Origin: Alphaproteobacteria bacterium
GTDB lineage: Bacteria > Pseudomonadota > Alphaproteobacteria > SHNJ01
Assembly: GCA_004295055.1 (NCBI GenBank)
Contig: SHNJ01000034.1
Location: forward strand, 1 to 53,943
Reading direction: 5' to 3'
DNA: 53,943 nucleotides
The notes below the pieces were generated by a model. The model searched no databases, had not been told where the DNA came from, and saw only the letters and a list, made by a program, of their open reading frames with translations. A program made the position numbers and the translations under genes. Each line of letters opens with the position of its first letter. Position 1 is the first letter of the stretch. This document shows positions 26,530-33,567 of the stretch, piece after piece.

Positions 26530-27408
26530 CTAGCAGGCGTTATTATTGCAAGTACCCAATCGCCCATCCGACCCCCTTGGATCATCGGTGGGCAATTGCG
26601 TTAACGCTTGCATACCCAAAGCCGCGTTTTGATCGGCAAGCAGACTCATAATTTTAATGTTTGTATCCGCATCTTCCTTAATCTGTTCCGACAACAGAGT
26701 TAACTGGGCAATCTGGGTATCCGGCTTTGTCCGGGTCATTTCATTGGCGATCATAATTTTATCCGGCGCAGTCGCTTGAGCTGTTGTCGAATTGGTCAGC
26801 ATGTTCTGCATGTCGCGCTGGAATTTGGTTTGGCGTCTTTTTCTCACGCCCAATTGCGTTTCGATGGATTTGTCATTTGGATCGGACCATAACGATTCCC
26901 GCATAACGGACAATGCTTTTTGCGGATTACGCATAACCTTATGGACTTTAGCGGGATCATTCAGCGTCTGGTTAATGTTACCGACAAATTCGGTGTAATA
27001 ATTGGTGTCATACGGCAAGAACGTCAGGGCGATATCGCAAGGATCGTCTGGAAAATCCGGCAAACGAAAATCAAAATTGAAATTGAAAAAGAACGGCGGA
27101 AAACGAGTATTACAAATGGTATTGGCAATATTGCCCAACGTTCTTAAAAATGCGATCTGATCTTCTTTCAAGCCTAGCGTTTTGGTAATCAATTTTTGAT
27201 AATTGGTGATATCTTGCAATTCCTTGACCGCTTGATAGGCTTTGTATAATTGCTCATTTTCTTTTAAAAAATTCTCAATATCGAAATTCATAATGACGCC
27301 GCCGCCGCCAGCGCCGCCGCTTTGCGCATGCGCTTGGTGCGGAGTGAAAATGATACTTCCTAAAAACAAAATACCAAGGATTGCTAGAAATTTTTTACAA
27401 TTCGTCAT
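26530..27408 (-). CDS. VirB5/TrbJ-like protein
   Basis: 292 residues. The ATG at 27408 overlaps the virB4 stop (ATGA) and has GGAG eight bases upstream, so translation is coupled; a longer frame to 27462 is inside virB4 and is rejected. A signal peptide ends near QAHAQ, then a Gly-rich stretch, a helical region (ENFLKENEQLYKAYQAVKEL), and the block ETQLGVRKRRQTKF shared with the next gene. Such helical, secreted proteins after virB4 are usually VirB5 (minor pilus subunit). The C-terminus (TCNNNAC) carries two Cys. Confidence 0.7.
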   Translation of the reverse strand: MTNCKKFLAILGILFLGSIIFTPHQAHAQSGGAGGGGVIMNFDIENFLKENEQLYKAYQAVKELQDITNYQKLITKTLGLKEDQIAFLRTLGNIANTICNTRFPPFFFNFNFDFRLPDFPDDPCDIALTFLPYDTNYYTEFVGNINQTLNDPAKVHKVMRNPQKALSVMRESLWSDPNDKSIETQLGVRKRRQTKFQRDMQNMLTNSTTAQATAPDKIMIANEMTRTKPDTQIAQLTLLSEQIKEDADTNIKIMSLLADQNAALGMQALTQLPTDDPRGSDGRLGTCNNNAC

Positions 27409-29849
27409 GATGGAATCTCCAGATATTGCCTTAACCAATCCGCGCCATATTTGCGCATACACATTTCCGCTTCGGCCTTCGATGGTTCGTCCGAGCGGAA
27501 AATTTTCAATAACGGTCCCAAAGGACTTAAATCTACATCAAGTATAACAGATTCGCCGGTGGCCCGCTTGACCAAAACGGCGCGTCTTAACCTTCTGGAA
27601 ATAGACAATCTTCCCTTAATAAAGTCCATTTCCCGGTCGGTTAGGCCCCAATCGGCATATTCGCTTTCCTTGGCTTGAGGGTTGGGCAGGAAAAAGGTGG
27701 TTTGGGCCTGGCCCCGAATAGCCTCGCCAAGGCCGGCGGCGGCAATCGCCTCTGGACGCTGGAAAGCGGAAATAATCGCCGCGCCTTTTTTCCGGTATTC
27801 CTGCAGCATTTGCAAAAAGAACTGGCGGAACAATGGATGCCTCACCACAGGTTCAGTTTCATCGATAAAGATCAACGCTGGCGAACGTGTTTCGGTAATT
27901 GCCGCCTGGATACGGTGCATTAAATACAAAATAACCGCTCGGGCCAGATCTTCATGTTCGTAAATTTTGGTAAAATCCAAAGTCACAAGGCGCGTATTGG
28001 TTAAATCCAACGAATCGGTGGCGCCATTGAAAATTTTTCCATAAACCGCCGGATCGACCCATTTGTTCAACTGCTTGCGCAAAGGTTTGGCCTTGCTGAA
28101 CACCGCATCGTAAATATTAGCAAGACTACGCTGTTCTTTGGTAATACCGACATCGAACGCGGCTTCGACGGCAAAGCCAATTTCTTCGATTGCTTCGGAA
28201 TCTTCGGATTCCGACAGGGCTTGCAAAAATCCGCGCAAGAAAGACCGGTTTTCGGCATTATCCGTGCAATAAAACGGATTCAATTCTGTCTTGCGCCCAG
28301 GCAAATCCGATCCTTCAAAGGTAACATAACTGCCGCCAACCGCATTGGTGAAAATATAGGCGCCGCCATGCCGGTCGATCATATAACAACGCAATTTCGG
28401 ATGACGCATCGCCATTGCCGTCAAGAAAGTAACCAGCGTGGTTTTACCGCCGCCGGTTGGACCGATGGTAACCGCATGCGCTACCGCAGCCACTTCGTCG
28501 GTGACATGAAATTGGAAATTATAGGCCGTGCCCATGGCCGTGCGGAACAATGAAATCGGCCCTGGGCCCCAGTCGCATTTCAATAAACCTTCCGGCGGCT
28601 TATCCAGCGTCACATGGCAAGAAACATTGTTGGAAAAAAGTTTATAGACGCGCGGCCATAAATTATATCCTGGGAATTGCGCGAACCAGGACGATTGCGT
28701 TGCCGCGCCTTCCCGTACCGCGGTGACGCCATAACCCGCCGCTATGCGTTTAATTTCCGCTTCGACAAAAGCCAATTCTTCTTTGGTTTTGGCGAACATA
28801 AAAATGGTCATGGTATAAAAACTTAGTACCGCCGCATTGGCATCGCTGCCTTCGACCATATTCATCGCTTCGTGAAATTGCGCGTGAACGCCGGCGCTGT
28901 ATCTTGTCGCCAAGGACATTCGTTGGTGCTGCACCAAGCGCAATTGCGCTTCGGTGCGCGGCATTGGGTCGAACGTATGCATCATAATCACTTCGCCTGG
29001 AACGGCGGATAATTCCGAAACAAATCCTTCGTTGGTGAAATCGCCGATCGAACGCAATCCCATAGAGGCGCAATACAAAGTTTGCTCGCCATTTTGAAAG
29101 GTTATGATCCCATCTTCCTTGCCAAACTCCACCGTATCGGCGCATATGGCATCGCGCACGCCTTCGCCAATGCCATTGGGATGCGGCCGGGTAAGAGGAC
29201 TTGCGATTCGCGCCCAAATCCAAGTCGGACGATGGATAGGTTCCGGATCAAACTGGGACAACACGCGTGGACGGTATGGATTTAGCACAGAAGCAGTGAT
29301 ATCCGCCGCGTCGTTTAATTTAACGATATTATTTTTGGTTTTACCGGAAACGGACAGAACGATAATTTGCCGGTTCCGGAATGTGTTGCGAAAACTATAT
29401 TCCCAGCGCCGGGCCATTTCCCGCAAAATAACATTTTCATGTTCCAGCCCGGCATTTGGATCAATCCGTTCGCGCACAATAAAAACGCGCACCATCACGC
29501 CGGTTTCCGCCAGCGCATCGATCCAGTTTTTGCGCGAATAATAAAACGCTTCGCGCTCGCCGGGGGTAAGAAAAGTAATATCCCGGCCTGCCACCTCAAG
29601 ACACTGTACCACCGTTCCATCGCGGCATAAAATAGTCTTGCCATCTTGCAGAACCTGATCGAACGGCAAAAAATCCGCCAATTTGGTTTCCTTGGGATTG
29701 GGCAACATCGTATGCGCAATCGCCGGCGTCAAAAGACCCGCGAATAAAACACCGCCAGCAATCATGCCAGCGGATCCCGCCAGTATCGCCGTGGTACTTA
29801 CGGTTGACCGTAACGCTTCAAATAAATTGGTGGACAGTTCAAGGGACAA
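27405..29849 (-). CDS. virB4: type IV secretion ATPase VirB4
   Basis: The largest and most conserved ATPase of type IV secretion, needed for pilus assembly and substrate transfer. 814 residues with a short hydrophobic N-terminal segment (about 18-45), a CagE/TrbE-like middle domain, Walker A GPTGGGKT (463-470), the following MIDRHGGAYIF strand, Walker B ALIFIDETEPV and a late Arg/Gln-rich motif (SAFQRPEAI). The start is TTG at 29849 with AAAGGA upstream, overlapping the virB3 end by 11 bp; no ATG lies nearby. Downstream it overlaps the virB5-like gene by 4 bp. Confidence 0.96.
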   Translation of the reverse strand: MSLELSTNLFEALRSTVSTTAILAGSAGMIAGGVLFAGLLTPAIAHTMLPNPKETKLADFLPFDQVLQDGKTILCRDGTVVQCLEVAGRDITFLTPGEREAFYYSRKNWIDALAETGVMVRVFIVRERIDPNAGLEHENVILREMARRWEYSFRNTFRNRQIIVLSVSGKTKNNIVKLNDAADITASVLNPYRPRVLSQFDPEPIHRPTWIWARIASPLTRPHPNGIGEGVRDAICADTVEFGKEDGIITFQNGEQTLYCASMGLRSIGDFTNEGFVSELSAVPGEVIMMHTFDPMPRTEAQLRLVQHQRMSLATRYSAGVHAQFHEAMNMVEGSDANAAVLSFYTMTIFMFAKTKEELAFVEAEIKRIAAGYGVTAVREGAATQSSWFAQFPGYNLWPRVYKLFSNNVSCHVTLDKPPEGLLKCDWGPGPISLFRTAMGTAYNFQFHVTDEVAAVAHAVTIGPTGGGKTTLVTFLTAMAMRHPKLRCYMIDRHGGAYIFTNAVGGSYVTFEGSDLPGRKTELNPFYCTDNAENRSFLRGFLQALSESEDSEAIEEIGFAVEAAFDVGITKEQRSLANIYDAVFSKAKPLRKQLNKWVDPAVYGKIFNGATDSLDLTNTRLVTLDFTKIYEHEDLARAVILYLMHRIQAAITETRSPALIFIDETEPVVRHPLFRQFFLQMLQEYRKKGAAIISAFQRPEAIAAAGLGEAIRGQAQTTFFLPNPQAKESEYADWGLTDREMDFIKGRLSISRRLRRAVLVKRATGESVILDVDLSPLGPLLKIFRSDEPSKAEAEMCMRKYGADWLRQYLEIPS

Positions 29850-30126
29850 ATTTATTCCTTTTTGTTTGGATCAGATTCTTGGTTCTTACGTTGGCCTTGC
29901 TCCAGCACATCAAGATTCTATAGGCATGCGGTTCGCGCGCGCCGATAATAGCCAAAACGATATGGTTTCCGGCCAGAACCGTCAGCGCCCATAGTGGGTT
30001 CAGTTCAAACGCAAACCCAAAAATCATGATCGAACCTGCGATCAGAAAGTTCATCAGCGCCAATTCCACCGGCGCCCAAAACATCAAAGGCGGGTTGGCA
30101 ATCGATCGCATAACGCGTTGCGGCAT
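29839..30126 (-). CDS. virB3: VirB3-like inner-membrane protein
   Basis: 95 residues from the ATG at 30126, which has AGGAG six bases upstream; the longer frame to 30177 is less likely. The sequence RSIANPPLMFWAPVELALMNFLIAG and a second hydrophobic segment (LTVLAGNHIVLAI) give two membrane helices and the RP/NPPLM start typical of VirB3/TrbD. The end (AYRILMCWSKANVRTKN) is basic. VirB3 associates with VirB4, which overlaps it downstream. Confidence 0.88.
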   Translation of the reverse strand: MPQRVMRSIANPPLMFWAPVELALMNFLIAGSIMIFGFAFELNPLWALTVLAGNHIVLAIIGAREPHAYRILMCWSKANVRTKNLIQTKRNKFVP

Positions 30127-30156
30127 ATAATACTCCTGGCCGCCGGAAAAGGGGGC

Positions 30157-30200
30157 GGTTCTTGGATTGTCTCTCAAATGATATTAACGAATCAAGAACC
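30157..30200. promoter_or_regulatory. dyad upstream of virB3
   Basis: Perfect 8-bp arms GGTTCTTG (30157-30164) and CAAGAACC (30193-30200), 28 bp apart, 31 bp upstream of the virB3 start and after the virB2 terminator. Could be an operator or leader hairpin for the virB3-B4-B5 transcript. Confidence 0.4.
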
Positions 30201-30246
30201 AAACGTGGGGAGAAAAATTAATTTATGGTTTCGTGGCGATAAAATA

Positions 30247-30275
30247 AAACCGCCAGTCTTTTGGACTGGCGGTTT
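30247..30275 (-). terminator. Rho-independent terminator after virB2
   Basis: Perfect 12-bp stem (30247-30258 with 30264-30275, core CCGCCAGTC/GACTGGCGG) 24 bp after the virB2 stop and followed on the minus strand by TTTTATTTTATC. It separates virB2 from virB3-virB4. Confidence 0.9.
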
Positions 30276-30299
30276 GTGAATTACATATTAGATTTTACG

Positions 30300-30638
30300 T
30301 TAGCAAGCTAAACTGCTTTCGGAATAAGTACCGCCAGCGCCAGCATATTGTAAAATTTGATCGAAGATAGCGATCACGAAGATGCCACCGACCAATGCAA
30401 AGAATGTGGTCCATTTAAAGCGGCCGAAGAATGCCAGAACGCCTAAGCTGAGAGCAGCTATACCGCCAATGATATAAACAATTTTGCGGCCTTTATCCCA
30501 AGCGATGTCTACGCGACCGCATAGGGCATCGAATGGACCGGAACCGCCGCCACCAGCGGCCCAAACATCAACTGGCACCACCAACGCCAATGCCGCCACC
30601 AAAACCACCGCTAAAATACGCCAATAATTAATTTTCAT
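30300..30638 (-). CDS. virB2: VirB2/TrbC-like pilin subunit
   Basis: 112 residues: signal peptide ending VWA-A (about residue 27), a Gly-rich mature start, and two hydrophobic helices (about 54-70, KIVYIIGGIAALSLGVLAFFG; 77-96, TFFALVGGIFVIAIFDQIL) with a short basic loop between. This is the standard layout of the major conjugative-pilus subunit VirB2/TrbC. Cys40 and the C-terminal Cys112 could pair. A strong AAGGAG site, own promoter and terminator indicate high, separate expression. It starts the minus-strand virB2-virB3-virB4 order. Confidence 0.92.
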   Translation of the reverse strand: MKINYWRILAVVLVAALALVVPVDVWAAGGGGSGPFDALCGRVDIAWDKGRKIVYIIGGIAALSLGVLAFFGRFKWTTFFALVGGIFVIAIFDQILQYAGAGGTYSESSLAC

Positions 30639-30710
30639 CGAACGACTCCTTAAAATTTTGCCATACCTAAGTTATTACCAGAAAAGGTTTTTTCCTCTAT
30701 CCTGCTTTTA

Positions 30711-30739
30711 ATTGTATCCCAAAACGCACAGAAAGTCAT
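30711..30739 (-). promoter_or_regulatory. putative virB2 promoter carrying the shared TTGGGATACAAT element
   Basis: Minus strand: -35 ATGACT (30739-30734), 17-bp spacer, -10 TACAAT (30716-30711), about 70 bp upstream of virB2. The -10 region TTTGGGATACAATT repeats that of the promoter at 23746, but only one half of the inverted repeat is kept. Confidence 0.55.
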
Positions 30740-30925
30740 CAAAAAAAGATGATAACCTATATTTTTTATTATTCTTGCCCTGCTCCTTAAAGATTAATCC
30801 ATGCTTCTTATAATATCTTGTAATAAATATCAAAATCAACAATATTGTAATTTTATTACCATAAATAATTAAAAATAGCCCTGTTTATAATATTAACACT
30901 ATATCCCAAACAGCAAATTTTTTGC

Positions 30926-30954
30926 TTGTACTATCGCCGAAATAGCGCTATATT
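30926..30954 (+). promoter_or_regulatory. putative promoter of the XRE/S24-like regulator
   Basis: -35 TTGTAC (30926-30931), 17-bp spacer, -10 TATATT (30949-30954). A perfect 10-bp palindrome ATAGCGCTAT (30942-30951) overlaps the -10 and could be an autoregulatory site. The wider 480-bp intergenic region (30639-31120) is very AT-rich and holds no gene I can support. Confidence 0.5.
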
Positions 30955-31120
30955 TCCCCTACGGTTCCAATGTACGGTATTATATTAAGTCGCAGGGTAT
31001 GAAGTGAATGCGCTAAAAAACAAAGAAAAACCTTATGATATCACGATCAAAAGAACCCGGTTTAGAGACTAACAAGACGCACAATCACAGAGTGAAGTTG
31101 TAATGGAAAAGGAGAAAGAA

Positions 31121-31846
31121 ATGGGAGTTGTAAAACTAGCGAAAAAACCAGGAAGCGATGCCGAAGGCAGCGATAGCGCCGCATCGAGCCCAAACCTGGT
31201 GCCGAACCGTATCAAGGAATGGCGTATGAAGCGCGGCCTGTCATTATCGGAAATGTCCGAATTGACCGGTTTGACCCGCTCGGAATTGCACAAATTGGAA
31301 AAAGGCGTACGCCGTTTGCGTACCGATCACTTGCCAGTGCTGTCGAAAGCATTGCGCTGCGATCCAGAAGAATTATTGTCCCCGGAATTGGCCGAACAAT
31401 TGATGGGCAACCGTTTGAAATACGGCGGTGGCGCAGGCAATTTGATTTCGTCCGACAACCCGACCCCGCGCGCCGATCTGCCAATTTTGGGCAGCTTTAG
31501 CGCCGAAGGTAAATTCATTTCGGATGAAAACACCCCGCAAGCTTTCGCTCCGCGTCCACCACAATTGGTGAACGTAAAAGGTGCGTATGCCGTTTATATG
31601 CCAACCACCCGCATGGAACCACGTGTTCCAGTCGCCAGCATGCTGTATGTCAATCCAGTATTGCCAGCCCGTCCGGGTGATCTGGCCGTTGTACGCATGG
31701 CCGATGGCCGCACCGAAGTGTGCGCCGTTGAACGTGGCAAAACCGGCGCTTTGGTAGGCCGTCTGTCCAATCCCGATGAAATCATCGAGTTGGATCCAGA
31801 AGCAGGCACCAAAATCAACCGCGTTACCGGCGTTATGTTTGCATAA
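31121..31846 (+). CDS. XRE-family regulator with degenerate S24 (LexA/CI-like) domain
   Basis: 241 residues. ATG at 31121 is preceded by AAAGGAG; an ATG at 31103 has a poorer site. The helix-turn-helix is at about residues 28-85 (IKEWRMKRGLSLSEMSELTGLTRSELHKLEKG, as two helices around TGLTRSEL). The C-terminal part has the S24 fold pattern VKGAYAVYMPTTRMEP...PGDLAVVRMADG...VERG. In LexA/CI the dyad is Ser (GxSMxP) and Lys (VKR); here the aligned residues are Arg and Glu, so self-cleavage is unlikely and ligand sensing or dimerisation is more likely. It is divergent from virB2 across a promoter-rich gap and is followed by a terminator, so it is the best candidate regulator of the cluster. Targets are not shown. 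Confidence 0.8.
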   Translation: MGVVKLAKKPGSDAEGSDSAASSPNLVPNRIKEWRMKRGLSLSEMSELTGLTRSELHKLEKGVRRLRTDHLPVLSKALRCDPEELLSPELAEQLMGNRLKYGGGAGNLISSDNPTPRADLPILGSFSAEGKFISDENTPQAFAPRPPQLVNVKGAYAVYMPTTRMEPRVPVASMLYVNPVLPARPGDLAVVRMADGRTEVCAVERGKTGALVGRLSNPDEIIELDPEAGTKINRVTGVMFA

Positions 31847-31874
31847 TTAACAAACATCCCAATAGAACCATATT

Positions 31875-31896
31875 AAACCCGGCGAAAGCCGGGTTT
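31875..31896 (+). terminator. Rho-independent terminator after the regulator gene
   Basis: 9-bp stem AAACCCGGC/GCCGGGTTT (31875-31883 with 31888-31896), GAAA loop, followed by a T tract. Confidence 0.92.
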
Positions 31897-32036
31897 TTTT
31901 ATGCCTAAATATCAATAAAATAACAGCTTTAAATCGTGCACCAAAGGGATATGTTGGTTGACTTTTTACCTTATTTCCATTAAAATCAAAGCACGATATT
32001 TTGAAATAAAATTATAGCTTATGGCGGAGGGTGGTG

Positions 32037-33560
32037 ATGGGATATGTCACCAATGCTTTATTCAGAAATTCTCAAGGTCACTATAGCATACCCAAAATAA
32101 TTGGGGTTAGCGCTGTTGGGCTGTTTATCGGGCCATTCATCCCCGCCCTTTTAGCAATTACATGGCCGGCAGGCCCACTGATCGCAACCACTTTGGTGGG
32201 TGGCGGATTAATAATTAAAGGAATTTCCGGCGGCGGATCTAAAAACGTCGTAATTCCGCAATCCGAAAAATTTGGCGCACCGACTGCCGAAGAAACAAGG
32301 GATGACCAAAAACAATCCAGCAATGGAAAATGTTACGTTAATTTCCGCACTTTAGTTCCGAAAATATCCGAAGCGTATCGCCAATCCATATTGGGTGAAT
32401 TTACCCCAACCAAATTGGGATTTGTTTATACTCCCGATCAAAAAGCGGAAAAATTATCGGAGGAAACTACCGAAAAGGCCAAGGGTAAGTTCTGGCAAAT
32501 CGCCAGGGATCAATTGCGTGCGCTGGTAGAGTTGCATACCACCGGCGATTATAATAAGCCGGTTCCGACCACTTATTGGGATTCTGCTACCAATTCCGCA
32601 AAGCCCGTGAATGCACCAATGCAATGGGTGGTTGCGGCACAGCGCGGCGCGTTATTGGACATGATTGCGGTCGACCGCGCGGCCAACATGATTCCATTGC
32701 CGGAATACACAGGCGAGAAAAAAGCGGAAGAACTGAAGAAAAGCCTGTTTTCCGAAGGTCAAAGAGTAGATCCCCAAAACCCTAAATCGCCGCAATGGTT
32801 TGACGTTGCCGGAAAAATTAGGCAAAATGGCGACTGGTCGAAAAATACCCCGGAAGGCCAGGCATTGGCCGGCATGTTTTATAATTATGCGGTGGGCAAA
32901 CTTAGCAATCTGATCAATAATGATAAAGCCGGCGCCTTTGATAGAATATTTTCGGGCCACGCTTCGCGGGAAGATGCATGGTTAAATTGCCAAATATACA
33001 GCGATGCTTGCCGGTGGGGTTTGGTGGATCGTCACACACGGACATTAATCGCGCAGCGCGCGCACCAGGTGGGACGGGACAGCGGCGATTATACGCTTTA
33101 TAATTTCTGCATGCATTGTTTGGCGGATGAAAAACTGCTGCAAGACAATGCGCCGGTTTTTGCGCAGGTAGCAGCGGATACAAAATCCAGCCGCGATGCC
33201 TTTATGAATAATTTGCGCGGTAACGCCCCATCAACGCCGCAAACGGAGGCTGGTAATCACACCGCTTTGTTACAAAGCGAAACTGTAGGCGATAGAAGTT
33301 ATGCGAAAGCCCTTGACGCCGTTAAAGCGGAAGCAACAAAAACCGCATTTGGCAAAGGCACACAAGATCTTGCAACCAACATTGCTGCCTTGCAAGGTTT
33401 GGCGAATGGCATTGAAGATGAAGTATTCTTGGGCAAGACTGGCTGGGATAAAATCAGAACGGCCCTACAAAATCCAAGAACAAGAATCTTTGTGGCTCAA
33501 GGCACGGCGCGCACTCTTATTGGTTATATTAAAAGCATTGTCGACATGCAAAGACGATAA
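32037..33560 (+). CDS. unknown membrane-anchored protein inside the secretion cluster
   Basis: 507 residues; ATG at 32037 has GGAGG six bases upstream (the frame is also open from GTG 32031). The N-terminus has two hydrophobic segments (about 17-35 and 37-57, IGVSAVGLFIGPFIPALLA then PAGPLIATTLVGGGLIIKG), forming a probable hairpin. The rest (60-507) is soluble and mostly helical with no domain I recognise; Cys appear in KCYVNF, LNCQIYSDACRWG and FCMHCLADE. It is transcribed opposite to the virB genes, after the regulator's terminator, and converges with virB6 (8 bp between stops). An effector, an anchor protein or an accessory subunit are all possible; no function is assigned. Confidence 0.65.
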   Translation: MGYVTNALFRNSQGHYSIPKIIGVSAVGLFIGPFIPALLAITWPAGPLIATTLVGGGLIIKGISGGGSKNVVIPQSEKFGAPTAEETRDDQKQSSNGKCYVNFRTLVPKISEAYRQSILGEFTPTKLGFVYTPDQKAEKLSEETTEKAKGKFWQIARDQLRALVELHTTGDYNKPVPTTYWDSATNSAKPVNAPMQWVVAAQRGALLDMIAVDRAANMIPLPEYTGEKKAEELKKSLFSEGQRVDPQNPKSPQWFDVAGKIRQNGDWSKNTPEGQALAGMFYNYAVGKLSNLINNDKAGAFDRIFSGHASREDAWLNCQIYSDACRWGLVDRHTRTLIAQRAHQVGRDSGDYTLYNFCMHCLADEKLLQDNAPVFAQVAADTKSSRDAFMNNLRGNAPSTPQTEAGNHTALLQSETVGDRSYAKALDAVKAEATKTAFGKGTQDLATNIAALQGLANGIEDEVFLGKTGWDKIRTALQNPRTRIFVAQGTARTLIGYIKSIVDMQRR

Positions 33561-33567
33561 TTATAAA

